From Devosia sp. XK-2 (GTDB lineage Bacteria; Pseudomonadota; Alphaproteobacteria; Rhizobiales; Devosiaceae): DNA of 64,000 nucleotides. Made by a program: the position numbers and the translations under genes. The stretch spans positions 62,001 to 126,000 of the forward strand of contig NZ_CP146608.1 in assembly GCF_037113415.1 (NCBI RefSeq). The letters are read 5' to 3'. The stretch's first letter is position 1. Every line of letters starts with the position of its first letter. The notes beneath the pieces were generated by a model that did no database searches, was not told the DNA's origin, and saw only the letters and a program-made list of their open reading frames with translations. Shown piece by piece: positions 7,824 to 16,166 of this stretch.

Positions 7824-9460
7824 TGGGGACCATTTTCCGCCGGGACGAGCGCGGCAATATGAGCGTGCTCTTCGCCTTTGGTTTTGCAGTGTCTGCCATG
7901 GTGTCGGCCGTGGCGGTGGATGCGGCCTCTCTCTATCATGAGCGCCGTATCCTGCAGGCCGGAGTCGACCTGGCGGCCATCTCGGCGGCGACCGATCCCT
8001 CCCGCGCTGCCGAGATCGCCCAATCCGTGCTGGCCGGGGCGCAGCTCCTTGCTCCGGCCAGCACGGATGGGCTCACTGTCATTGCCGGCCATTATGATGC
8101 CGCCCAGCCGGTCATTGCCGATCGTTTCGCCCCCGGCGCCACCCCCGTCAATGCGGTCTCGGTCACCCTGCAGCGGCCGGGCCGGTTGTTTTTCGCCGCC
8201 GGCTTTGCGCCAGACCCCACCATCAGCGCTGCCGGCCTTGCCGCGGTGACCCCCGAAGTGTCCTTTTCGGTCGGCTCGCGCCTTGCCAGCCTCAATAATG
8301 GCCTCGCCAATGCCCTGCTCTCAAGCCTTCTAGGCACCACGGTCTCGCTCTCGGTGCTCGACTATACCGCGCTGGCCGCCGCCCGGATCGACGCGCTGGC
8401 CTTTCTCGATGCCTTGGCCGTGCAGCTTGGCGTAACAGCAGGCACCTATGGCGACCTTCTGACCACGCAGGCGGGCGCCGGCCAGATTGCCGGCGCGCTG
8501 GCCGGGCTGACCGAGGGGACCGCGAAGACCGCTCTGCTGACGCTGGCCACGGCGGGCAATGGCCATGGCGTCGCCCTGGGCAAGCTGATTGATCTGGGCC
8601 GGCTGGGCGGCCTGGCCCTGGGCAGCGCCGGGCAAATCGATCTGTCCCTTTCCGCGCTTGACCTGCTCTCCGCTGCCGCCGCGCTCGGCGATGGTTCCCA
8701 CCAGGTCTCGCTCAATCTGGGCGCCGGTGTGCCCGGGCTGGCAAGCTTGCGGCTCGATCTGGGCATGGGCGAGCCACCCCAGGGCGGCGGCTGGTTCGCG
8801 CTCGGACCGTCCGGCACCGTTCTGCGCACAGCTCAGGCGCGCCTGCGTCTGCGCGCCGAATTGCTCGGCGGACCCATATTGCTCGGTGCCGGGGTCAAAT
8901 TTCCACTCTGGCTGGAACTGGCCCCTGCCGAGGCGCGGGTGGAGGCGGCCACCTGTCCCTCCATCGCCGCACCGCGCGGCAGCGCTACCATTGCGGTGCG
9001 TCCCGGTGTGCTGCGCCTGGCTCTGGGCGATATGAGCGATCCAGCCCTGGCCAACTTCGGCGTGGCCCCATCGGCCGCGCCGGTGCGGTTGATCGATATT
9101 CTCCTGTTGCGGGTCACCGGCGCGGCCATGGTCGAACTGGCGCAGACCGATCCCATTCTTCTCGATTTCTCTTCGGCCGAGATTGCCGCCGGCACCCTCA
9201 AGACGGCGCGCACCCAGACCCTTGTCGCGTCCCTGGTCAATTCGCTCCTCGGCCAGCTCGATCTCAGCGTCAACATTCTCGGCCTTGGCCTTTCGCCGCC
9301 CCATCTGATCGCCCAGGCCGTGCGCGATCTGCTGGTACCGCTCGCGCCCACGCTCGACATGACCATTGCCGGCAGTTTCACCGCGCTGGGCCTGGGTGTG
9401 GGCGAGGCCGATATCCGTGCCTATGGCGTGCGCTGCGACCGGTCTGTCCTGGTCGGCTAA
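7823..9460 (+). CDS. TadG-like pilus assembly protein
   Basis: A 545-residue protein starting with the Tad N-terminal module: DERGNMSVLFAFGFAV, one membrane helix and then VDAASLYHERRILQAGVDLAAI, matching the TadG N-terminal domain of proteins that assemble or anchor Flp-type pili. The remaining ~450 residues are extracytoplasmic, rich in Ala, Gly and Leu, with repeated L-S-x-L-G-type segments and few cysteines. It overlaps tadE by one base. The function of the long C-terminal region is unknown; it may be an adhesin-like or structural part. Confidence 0.78.
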   Translation: MGTIFRRDERGNMSVLFAFGFAVSAMVSAVAVDAASLYHERRILQAGVDLAAISAATDPSRAAEIAQSVLAGAQLLAPASTDGLTVIAGHYDAAQPVIADRFAPGATPVNAVSVTLQRPGRLFFAAGFAPDPTISAAGLAAVTPEVSFSVGSRLASLNNGLANALLSSLLGTTVSLSVLDYTALAAARIDALAFLDALAVQLGVTAGTYGDLLTTQAGAGQIAGALAGLTEGTAKTALLTLATAGNGHGVALGKLIDLGRLGGLALGSAGQIDLSLSALDLLSAAAALGDGSHQVSLNLGAGVPGLASLRLDLGMGEPPQGGGWFALGPSGTVLRTAQARLRLRAELLGGPILLGAGVKFPLWLELAPAEARVEAATCPSIAAPRGSATIAVRPGVLRLALGDMSDPALANFGVAPSAAPVRLIDILLLRVTGAAMVELAQTDPILLDFSSAEIAAGTLKTARTQTLVASLVNSLLGQLDLSVNILGLGLSPPHLIAQAVRDLLVPLAPTLDMTIAGSFTALGLGVGEADIRAYGVRCDRSVLVG

Positions 9461-9563
9461 AGCGGCAGGGCGTAGAAAATCGCAGAATTTGAACCCGCCC
9501 CACTTCCCGACTCCGGCCTCACCGGACTAATCTGATGCACGTACATCTGGGAGGAATGCGCAT

Positions 9564-10691
9564 ATGAGCGCCAAGCGTCTCGGTATCGGCTTTATCGGTA
9601 CTGGCAATATTTCTTCGGCCTATCTGAAGGCCATTCTGGGCAAGGACGGCTTGCCGGGTTTCGGCGTGCTCGACGTCAAGGCGCTCTCCGATATGCGTCC
9701 GGAAGCAGCGCAGGCCCGCGCCGATGAATTCGGACTCAAGGCCATGAGCGTTGACGACATGCTGGCCGACCCGGCAATCGACCTGGTGGTCAATCTCACC
9801 ATTCCCCGCGCCCATGTCGATGTCGGGCTCAAATGCCTGGCCGCCGGCAAGCATGTCTATTCCGAAAAGCCGCTCGGCATCAATTTTGCCGACGGCAAGA
9901 AACTGCTCGATGCGGCCAAGGCAAAAGGTCTGCGCATCGGTTCGGCACCCGACACGTTCCTCGGTGGCGCGCATCAGCAGGCCCGCGCCGTGGTCGATAG
10001 CGGGGTGCTGGGGCAGTTGGTCGGCGGCACCGCCTTCATGCAATGCCCGGGTCACGAAAGCTGGCACCCCGATCCGGCCTTCTATTACGACATTGGCGGT
10101 GGCCCCATGCTCGATATGGGACCCTATTACATCACCGACCTGGTCAACCTGCTTGGCCCCGTCGCCAGGGTTTCGGCCATGTCCTCGCGGCTGCGGACCG
10201 AACGGACCATTACCTCTGAGCCCAAAAAGGGCCAGACCATGCCGGTCCATATCGACACCCATGTCACCGGCATGCTCGGCTTTGCCAATGGCGCCATCGT
10301 CCAGATCGCCATGAGCTTCGACGTCGCCGCGCATAAACATGTGCCGCTCGAGCTCTATGGCACCGAGCAGACCCTGATCGTGCCTGATCCCAATTTCTTC
10401 GGCGGCGCGGTGGAATTGCGCGGTCGTGGTCGCGATGCGGAATGGCGCCCGGTGCCGCTCGAAACCGCCTATGCCGACGGCAATTATCGCTCGCTCGGCG
10501 TCGCCGATATGGCTGCCGCGATCCTGGAAAACCGTCCGCACCGCGCCAATGGCGATCTGGCCCTGCATGTGCTTGAGGTCATGGAAGCCTTTGAGACCGC
10601 CGCCCGCGAAGGCAGGGTCGTGGACATCAAGACGCCGGTCGAACGGCCAGCGCCTTTGGCGGAAAGCCTTGTGGACGGCAAACTGGGATAA
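9564..10691 (+). CDS. Gfo/Idh/MocA family oxidoreductase
   Basis: A 375-residue NAD(P)-dependent dehydrogenase. The N-terminal Rossmann motif GFIGTGNISSAYLKA is present, then the E-K-P motif (YSEKPLGIN, about residue 112) that places the catalytic lysine, and a C-terminal alpha/beta domain beginning near GGTAFMQCPGHESWHPD. The family oxidises sugars, inositols or related polyols; substrate is not readable. A strong ribosome site (GGGAGGAA) lies upstream of the ATG. It stands alone with no transporter beside it. Confidence 0.87.
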   Translation: MSAKRLGIGFIGTGNISSAYLKAILGKDGLPGFGVLDVKALSDMRPEAAQARADEFGLKAMSVDDMLADPAIDLVVNLTIPRAHVDVGLKCLAAGKHVYSEKPLGINFADGKKLLDAAKAKGLRIGSAPDTFLGGAHQQARAVVDSGVLGQLVGGTAFMQCPGHESWHPDPAFYYDIGGGPMLDMGPYYITDLVNLLGPVARVSAMSSRLRTERTITSEPKKGQTMPVHIDTHVTGMLGFANGAIVQIAMSFDVAAHKHVPLELYGTEQTLIVPDPNFFGGAVELRGRGRDAEWRPVPLETAYADGNYRSLGVADMAAAILENRPHRANGDLALHVLEVMEAFETAAREGRVVDIKTPVERPAPLAESLVDGKLG

Positions 10692-10760
10692 GACCTTTCT
10701 GTTCGCACATCCCCACCGCCCGGTCTGGCCGGGTGGCCCGGGGCGGCGGGCAAGACTTGC

Positions 10761-11366
10761 CTACCAATACCATCCCAGATCGGCCGCCGCGTCCTTGTTG
10801 AAATAAAGCGTCACCAGCGCATCATTGGCGGCGTCGGTTTCCCCGTCGATATAGTGCCGCTGCAGCAGCGTCACCGTTTCAGCGTCCTTGTCCTGATGCT
10901 GGTAGAGATAGTCAAAACAGTCGTCATCGTCGCTTGTATTGACCTGTTCGGCGATTTCCTGTTTCAACGCTGCCAGATCGCGCCCCTCTATGGCGGTGCC
11001 ATCCTCACGGCCATAGGCGCGCACGGTCGGTACCCAGTCATGGCCGGTCTCGCAAATATAGCGCCCGTCCTTGAAAATGCCCCGGTCGACAAAGGAAATA
11101 TCCACCTCCTCGCTCCAGGGATTGGAAATTTCATAGGTGGCTCCGGTCCCGGTGACCTCGAGATAGATGTCCGACCAGGCGCAATTGCCCTCCTGTTCGC
11201 GATAGCACCAGCGTTCCGAGCCTATCATCAACACGGCCACATCGCTGATCGGCATCAACTTGCCCGCCTTCATGCGGTCAATGACCGCCTGGCTCTGCGC
11301 GTCCTGCGCAATAACCGATGCCGTGGTGACGGCCCAAAGCGCCAATATGAAAACCAAATAACGCAT
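10761..11366 (-). CDS. Secreted hypothetical protein
   Basis: No family recognised. The ATG at 11366 has GGGAGGA 5 bases upstream and begins a 201-residue protein with a clear signal peptide (MRYLVFILALWAVTTASVIAQ). The mature chain is acidic, with cysteines in the segments around WCYREQEGNCAW, YICETGHDW and DDDCFDYLY that could form disulfides in the periplasm. It is divergent from the Rrf2 regulator at 11465, with about 98 bases between them, so the two may share regulation. Confidence 0.72.
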   Translation of the reverse strand: MRYLVFILALWAVTTASVIAQDAQSQAVIDRMKAGKLMPISDVAVLMIGSERWCYREQEGNCAWSDIYLEVTGTGATYEISNPWSEEVDISFVDRGIFKDGRYICETGHDWVPTVRAYGREDGTAIEGRDLAALKQEIAEQVNTSDDDDCFDYLYQHQDKDAETVTLLQRHYIDGETDAANDALVTLYFNKDAAADLGWYW

Positions 11367-11429
11367 GTTGATCCTCCCGCGACCGACACCAGCCACCCTA
11401 GCCCGGCGCGGATCGCAGGATAAGCCCCC

Positions 11430-11464
11430 TTGACACAGGCTCAATAGGTAACAATAAAAGTTAC
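11430..11464 (+). promoter_or_regulatory. Promoter and candidate operator for the Rrf2 gene
   Basis: TTGACA at 11430-11435 and AATAAA at 11453-11458 are separated by 17 bases. The inverted repeat GTAAC-N7-GTTAC (11448-11464) covers the -10 element and abuts the ATG at 11465. Transcription from this promoter would begin at or near the start codon, so the mRNA may be leaderless; no Shine-Dalgarno is present. The repeat is a reasonable autoregulatory operator. Confidence 0.5.
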
Positions 11465-11902
11465 ATGAAACGATCGAGCCGTCTGTCCATCGCCCTGCAC
11501 GCCCTGGTGCATCTGCATGCCCAACCGGGCAAGCAATTGACCTCCGCATCCCTGGCCACCTGCCTGATGACCAATCCGGTCGTGGTCCGCCGCATTCTGG
11601 GGGAATTGCGCCAGGCCGGCATTGTCGATGCCAGCAAGGGCCCCAATGGGGGCTGGAGCCTCAATCGCCCGGCCCAGGAGATCACCCTGCGCCAGGTCTA
11701 TGAGGCCATGGGCGAGCGGCTTCTGGTTCGCACCGACAGTGATCCGGGCGACGTCACCTGCGCTATTGTGCGTTCGGTCGATCGGGTCATGCACGATTTT
11801 CTCGACGATGCCGAAACACTCCTGGCAGCACGCCTGCAGCGGGTGCGCCTCAGCGACATTGCCAGCGACGCCATCCATGCGGGGTTCCCCCGCCTGGACT
11901 GA
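11465..11902 (+). CDS. Rrf2 family transcriptional regulator, YwnA-like without Fe-S cysteines
   Basis: A 145-residue winged-helix regulator: SSRLSIALHALVHL at the start, recognition region near NPVVVRRILGELRQAGIV, and the wing motif KGPNGGWSLNRPAQEITLRQVYEA. The three clustered cysteines of Fe-S Rrf2 proteins (IscR, RirA, NsrR) are missing; only isolated cysteines occur. That points to the YwnA/HypR-like branch that senses oxidants or electrophiles. It lies upstream of and in line with a thioredoxin-reductase-like flavoprotein, a common pairing for this branch, and probably controls it. Confidence 0.85.
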   Translation: MKRSSRLSIALHALVHLHAQPGKQLTSASLATCLMTNPVVVRRILGELRQAGIVDASKGPNGGWSLNRPAQEITLRQVYEAMGERLLVRTDSDPGDVTCAIVRSVDRVMHDFLDDAETLLAARLQRVRLSDIASDAIHAGFPRLD

Positions 11903-11984
11903 CATTTTCATCCCCGAGCGGGCCCTTGCCGCTGCCATGTCCTGGCAGCGACCGGTGCCGCTCACCCTTTTGAAAGGACAAGAT

Positions 11985-12875
11985 ATGCAGGACGTTATCA
12001 TTGTGGGCGGCAGTTTTGCCGGCCTCACCGCCGCCATGCAATTGGGCCGCGCCCGCCGCAAGGTCACCGTTTTCGACACCGGGCTCAATCGCAATCGCTA
12101 TGCCGATCACGCCCATAACATATTCGGCCATGACGGCACCCCGCCGGGCGAGTTGCTGGCCGCAGCACGCCAGCAGGTGCAGGCCTATCCCACCGTCCAG
12201 CTGGTGCCGGCGAAGGCGCAATTGGTTTCAGGCGGGCCCGACGACTTCCGCGTCACCACCACCGATGGCGAGACCGTTTCGGGCCGTCGCCTAATCCTGA
12301 GCTATGGCATTGTCGATGATTTTCCGGCCATTCCCGGCTTTGCCCAATGCTGGGGCAAGACGGTCATTCATTGTCCGTTCTGCCACGGCTATGAAGTGGC
12401 CGGCACGCGCTGGGGCCTGGTCTATTCCTCACCCATGTCGCTGCACGGCGCGGTGCTCTATGCCAATTGGACCGATGACATCACGCTCTTTCTCGATGGC
12501 CATGCGATCATCGACGAAGAGCGCCACAAACTCGAAAAGCGCGGCGTCAGGCTTGTCGACGGCAAATTGCGGACCATCAGCCATGATGCTGGCCGCATCG
12601 CCAGCGTGACCATGGACGACGGCACCGAAATCGCTCTCGAGGCGCTCTATGCCCATCCGCGCAATCGGCCTTCGGCCGACCTGCACGAACAGCTCGAGCT
12701 CGACATGGGCGATACGCCAACCGGCACCATGATCAAGGCCGGTGACATGCAGGCCACCTCCCGCCCCGGCATCTATGTCGCCGGTGACCTCGCCACCGGC
12801 ATGCACTCGGTCACCTTCGCATCCAATACCGGCTCGCTCGCCGCCATGGGGGCGCTGCAGTCGATGTTGGTGTGA
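11985..12875 (+). CDS. NAD(P)/FAD-dependent oxidoreductase, thioredoxin-reductase-like
   Basis: A 296-residue flavoprotein. FAD-binding motif G8-G9-S-F-A-G13 near the N-terminus, redox-active C130-P-F-C133 followed by HGYE, and the C-terminal FAD motif YVAGDLATG are visible. The region where a second GxGxxA NADPH motif would be expected reads LVYSSPMSLHG, so the usual glycines are missing, as in several thioredoxin-reductase-like proteins not reduced by NADPH in the standard way. The ATG has AAGGA 8 bases upstream. It follows the Rrf2 gene with an 82-base gap. Confidence 0.85.
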   Translation: MQDVIIVGGSFAGLTAAMQLGRARRKVTVFDTGLNRNRYADHAHNIFGHDGTPPGELLAAARQQVQAYPTVQLVPAKAQLVSGGPDDFRVTTTDGETVSGRRLILSYGIVDDFPAIPGFAQCWGKTVIHCPFCHGYEVAGTRWGLVYSSPMSLHGAVLYANWTDDITLFLDGHAIIDEERHKLEKRGVRLVDGKLRTISHDAGRIASVTMDDGTEIALEALYAHPRNRPSADLHEQLELDMGDTPTGTMIKAGDMQATSRPGIYVAGDLATGMHSVTFASNTGSLAAMGALQSMLV

Positions 12876-12903
12876 AGGCGCTCCTGCGAGTTCCACAAAA
12901 GGC

Positions 12904-12949
12904 CACCCCCCTCATTCCCTCCCCTTGAGGGGGAATGAGGGTGGGGTGA
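12904..12949. repeat. G/C-rich intergenic palindrome (REP-like), single unit
   Basis: CCTCATTCCC and GGGAATGAGG form a perfect 10-bp stem around TCCCCTTGAGG-type sequence. The same core (CCCTCATTCCCTCCCC, TTGAGGGG) recurs at 53,495-53,606 and 63,510-63,675, so it is a dispersed family. It sits between the convergent flavoprotein and aldo/keto reductase genes and could act as a bidirectional terminator. Confidence 0.75.
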
Positions 12950-12981
12950 CGTTACACGCCAGACGCCACGAGCTAACTCGC

Positions 12982-14019
12982 CTACCGCAACCAACCCTGC
13001 GGTCGGGGATGCAGCTCCATCTGCCCACCCGCAGTGGCTTCATCAATCGCCGCAATCTCTTCGTCGGAAAGATCGAGATTGTTGAGCACGCCCAGATTGT
13101 CCTTGAGCTGTTCGAGCGTCCTGACGCCGATTAGCGCCGAGGTCATTTCCTTGCGCCGCAGGACCCAGCTCAGGGCTAATTGCACCATGGACTGCCCCCG
13201 CGCCCGTGCGATTTCACCAACCTTGTCGACCGCTTCGAGCACGCGCGGCTCGATATGGCTGGCGCGCAAAGTGCCCTGGGGATTGCCGCCACGCGTGCCC
13301 TCGACATTGCCCGAATTATACTTGCCCGAGAGCACGCCCTGCGCCAGTGGCGAAAAGGCGATGACCCCAATGCCCAACTCCCCACAGGCTTCGATCGTAT
13401 GATCGTTTTCGATCCAGCGATTGATCATCGAATAGCTCGGTTGATGGATGGTGCAGGCAACCCCCATTTCCTTCAAGAGCCGATGCGCCTCGCGCGTCTG
13501 GGCCTCGGGATAGGACGAAATGCCAACGTAGAGCGCCTTGCCCGATTTGACCGCATGGGCCAGCGCGCCCATGGTTTCTTCGAGCGGCGTATCGGGATCG
13601 AAACGGTGCGAGTAGAAGATGTCGACATAGTCGAGACCCATGCGCTTGAGGCTCTGGTCAAGGCTCGCCAAGAGATATTTCCGGCTTCCCCATTCGCCAT
13701 AGGGGCCCGGCCACATATTATAGCCCGCCTTGGTCGAGATGATCATTTCGTCACGATAGGGCCGGAAATCGCGGGCCATCACCTGCCCGAACAATTCTTC
13801 CGATGAGCCGGCTGGCGGACCGTAATTGTTCGCCAGGTCAAAATGGGTGACACCCTGGTCGAAGGCATAGCCCAGAATTTCCATGGCGCTGGGATAGTCC
13901 CGCGTGCCCCCGAAATTCTGCCATAGCCCCAGGCTCACCACCGGCAGTTTCAGCCCCGATTTGCCCGAACGACGGTATTGCATGCTGTCATAGCGCGCCG
14001 GATCGGCCCGATAGGTCAT
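12982..14019 (-). CDS. Aldo/keto reductase, YghZ/Gpr-like
   Basis: A 345-residue NADPH-dependent reductase of the branch that includes E. coli YghZ (L-glyceraldehyde 3-phosphate reductase). The catalytic tetrad is recognisable: Asp61 and Tyr66 in HFDLANNYG, Lys97 in ISTKAGY, His138 in FYSHRFD. GSSEELFG and ISSYPEAQT are branch-typical. The ATG at 14019 has GGGAGA upstream. It is divergent from trhO. Methylglyoxal or glyceraldehyde-3-phosphate detoxification is inferred from the branch. Confidence 0.88.
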   Translation of the reverse strand: MTYRADPARYDSMQYRRSGKSGLKLPVVSLGLWQNFGGTRDYPSAMEILGYAFDQGVTHFDLANNYGPPAGSSEELFGQVMARDFRPYRDEMIISTKAGYNMWPGPYGEWGSRKYLLASLDQSLKRMGLDYVDIFYSHRFDPDTPLEETMGALAHAVKSGKALYVGISSYPEAQTREAHRLLKEMGVACTIHQPSYSMINRWIENDHTIEACGELGIGVIAFSPLAQGVLSGKYNSGNVEGTRGGNPQGTLRASHIEPRVLEAVDKVGEIARARGQSMVQLALSWVLRRKEMTSALIGVRTLEQLKDNLGVLNNLDLSDEEIAAIDEATAGGQMELHPRPQGWLR

Positions 14020-14113
14020 GGTGTCTCTCCCAATTTTGTGGCTGCGGTCGCCCGTGACGCCGGGGCCGACCTTTGATATGAGCGGCGCAATGAACGCGCC
14101 GACAAGCAAATCC

Positions 14114-15127
14114 ATGACCAGTTTGCCCCAGTCCCATCATCCATACAAGGTGATGGCCATCTATAAATTCGCCGCTCTTCCCGATGCCGAGGCGCTCAAG
14201 GCTCCGCTGGCCGAATTCTGCTGCGCCAGCGGGATCAAGGGCACTCTCATACTTGCGCCAGAGGGCATAAACGGGACCGTGGCAGGAGCACCCGAAGCCA
14301 TCGACGCGCTGGCCGATTTCTTGTTTGCGTCGGGGCCTTTCGACGCGCGTCTCGCCGGCGCCGAAGTCAAATATTCCTTCGCCGATACGGCGCCCTTCCT
14401 GCGCATGAAAGTGCGTTTGAAGCCCGAAATCGTCACCCTGCGCGCGCCCCAGGTCGATCCCAACCGCCAGGTCGGCACCTATGTCGAGCCGGAGGACTGG
14501 AATGGGTTGATCGAGCGCAATGATGTTGTCCTGGTCGATACCCGCAACGATTATGAAGTGGGGCTGGGCACGTTCCAGCGCGCGCTCGATCCGCACACAT
14601 CGAGCTTTGTCGAGTTCAAGGACTATGTCGAAAAGCATCTCGACCCCAAACGCGACAAGAAGGTCGCCATGTTCTGCACGGGCGGCATCCGCTGCGAAAA
14701 GGCCTCTTCCTACCTTCTGAGCCAGGGCTTTGAGGAAGTGTTTCATTTGAAGGGCGGTATCCTCAAATATCTCGAGGTGACGCCGCCCGAACAGAGCCGT
14801 TTCAAGGGCGAATGCTTCGTCTTCGATGAGCGCGTTTCGGTCGGCCATGGGCTGGAACTGGGCACTGCCACGCTCTGCCGCGCCTGTCGCCACCCGCTGA
14901 CCGAGACCGATCGCCAGCACGCCGATTACCATGAGGGCGTAGCCTGTCCCTATTGCGCCGGCGACACAGCCAAACACGCCGCTGCCGCGGAACGGCAAAA
15001 GCAGATGGATATCGCCAGTTCGCGCGGCCTTGCCCATATGGGTGACGAGGCCGTCAGCGCGGCCGAAAAACGCCGCCAGCTAAAGCAGACGCTGGCCGAA
15101 CAATCCCGCCAGGCCAATAAGGGCTAG
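14114..15127 (+). CDS. trhO: tRNA uridine(34) hydroxylase TrhO (rhodanese-like)
   Basis: TrhO hydroxylates U34 in tRNA wobble positions in the mo5U/cmo5U pathway. The 337-residue chain has an N-terminal acylphosphatase-like domain (KGTLILAPEGINGTVAG), a rhodanese domain (VLVDTRNDYEVGLGTF) with active-site Cys188 in FCTGGIRCEKASSYL, and a C-terminal cysteine-rich segment (CRACRHPLTE, CPYCAG) typical of longer members. Several in-frame ATGs (14090, 14114, 14152) lack good ribosome sites; 14114 is a compromise. Confidence 0.9.
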   Translation: MTSLPQSHHPYKVMAIYKFAALPDAEALKAPLAEFCCASGIKGTLILAPEGINGTVAGAPEAIDALADFLFASGPFDARLAGAEVKYSFADTAPFLRMKVRLKPEIVTLRAPQVDPNRQVGTYVEPEDWNGLIERNDVVLVDTRNDYEVGLGTFQRALDPHTSSFVEFKDYVEKHLDPKRDKKVAMFCTGGIRCEKASSYLLSQGFEEVFHLKGGILKYLEVTPPEQSRFKGECFVFDERVSVGHGLELGTATLCRACRHPLTETDRQHADYHEGVACPYCAGDTAKHAAAAERQKQMDIASSRGLAHMGDEAVSAAEKRRQLKQTLAEQSRQANKG

Positions 15128-15208
15128 CTGCGTCACTCGACGTATAGACATTGCCAATGGTGCGCGCGATAGATCGGTCAAATTGATCTGTTTGCATAAG
15201 CCAATTCA

Positions 15209-16162
15209 ATGGACCTCGACCAGCTTCGCACTTTCGACCGCATCGTTCGCGAGCAATCCTTCACGCGCGCCGCGGCCTATCTCAATATTACCCAGGCGAC
15301 GGCTTCCATGCGCATCCGCGCTCTGGAAAACCTGCTCGGCGTGCCGCTCTTCGTGCGTGGCCGCACCGTTTCGCTCACCGATCAGGGCATGACCTTCCTG
15401 CCCTTTGCCCGCCGCATCATCGGCACGGCACAGGAGGGGCGAGAAGCGCTGCGCCGGGTCGAGCGCGGCCGGGTTTCCATCGGTTCCCTGCGCACCCTGG
15501 TCTCGCCGCTGATCACCGAAAGCCTCATTCGCTTCCAGCAGAGCTATCCTTCCGTCGACGTGGTGGTGCGCGAGGGCCGTCAGGCGCAGATCGCGGCCAT
15601 GCTGCATGAGCGTGAGGTCGAGATGGGCATTCTGTGCTGGCCCAATATCGATCCATTGGTGGTCGATCTCGAGCCGCTCATCATCATGCGCGAGCGCGTG
15701 CCCCTTGTCGTTTCGCCCGACATCGCGGCCAAACTCTCCAGCCACCCCACGATCGACGAGGTGCTGGCCCTGGTGCCACGCGTCATTGCCCTGCGCTGGT
15801 GGCAGGTCGATCCCGAGCGCGCCGCCGCCCTGGTGCGCCTGGCCCAGACCAGCGTCGAATTGCCGACCGGGCCGGGGCGGCGCCTGGCTCTCAAGGGGGA
15901 GGGGCTGGGTTTCTTTGTCAATTCGGCGGTAGACGAGGACATTCGCGCCGGCCGGCTTGTTGAGATCGCGCCGGTCGAGTTCGAGCCGCTCTATCGCGAT
16001 ACCGCCATGGTGGTGCGCGATCCGGCTCTGCTCGAGCGTTCCATGCTGGCCGATTTCGTGCGCGAAATCGCCCAGGAATGCGCCCGGGTCGGCGAGATCA
16101 TCGATGACCGGCTGCATCTGCTCGGAACCAAAGCGCCGCCGCGTGCCGGCATCCGGTCATGA
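15209..16162 (+). CDS. LysR family transcriptional regulator
   Basis: A 317-residue LysR protein with an N-terminal helix-turn-helix (residues 1-60: LDQLRTFDRIVREQSFTRAA, ITQATASMRIRALE) and an effector-binding region from about residue 90. It is transcribed alone, between trhO upstream and the convergent mbfA gene downstream, so its target is not obvious from position. The effector is unknown. Confidence 0.9.
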   Translation: MDLDQLRTFDRIVREQSFTRAAAYLNITQATASMRIRALENLLGVPLFVRGRTVSLTDQGMTFLPFARRIIGTAQEGREALRRVERGRVSIGSLRTLVSPLITESLIRFQQSYPSVDVVVREGRQAQIAAMLHEREVEMGILCWPNIDPLVVDLEPLIIMRERVPLVVSPDIAAKLSSHPTIDEVLALVPRVIALRWWQVDPERAAALVRLAQTSVELPTGPGRRLALKGEGLGFFVNSAVDEDIRAGRLVEIAPVEFEPLYRDTAMVVRDPALLERSMLADFVREIAQECARVGEIIDDRLHLLGTKAPPRAGIRS

Positions 16163-16166
16163 TGTC

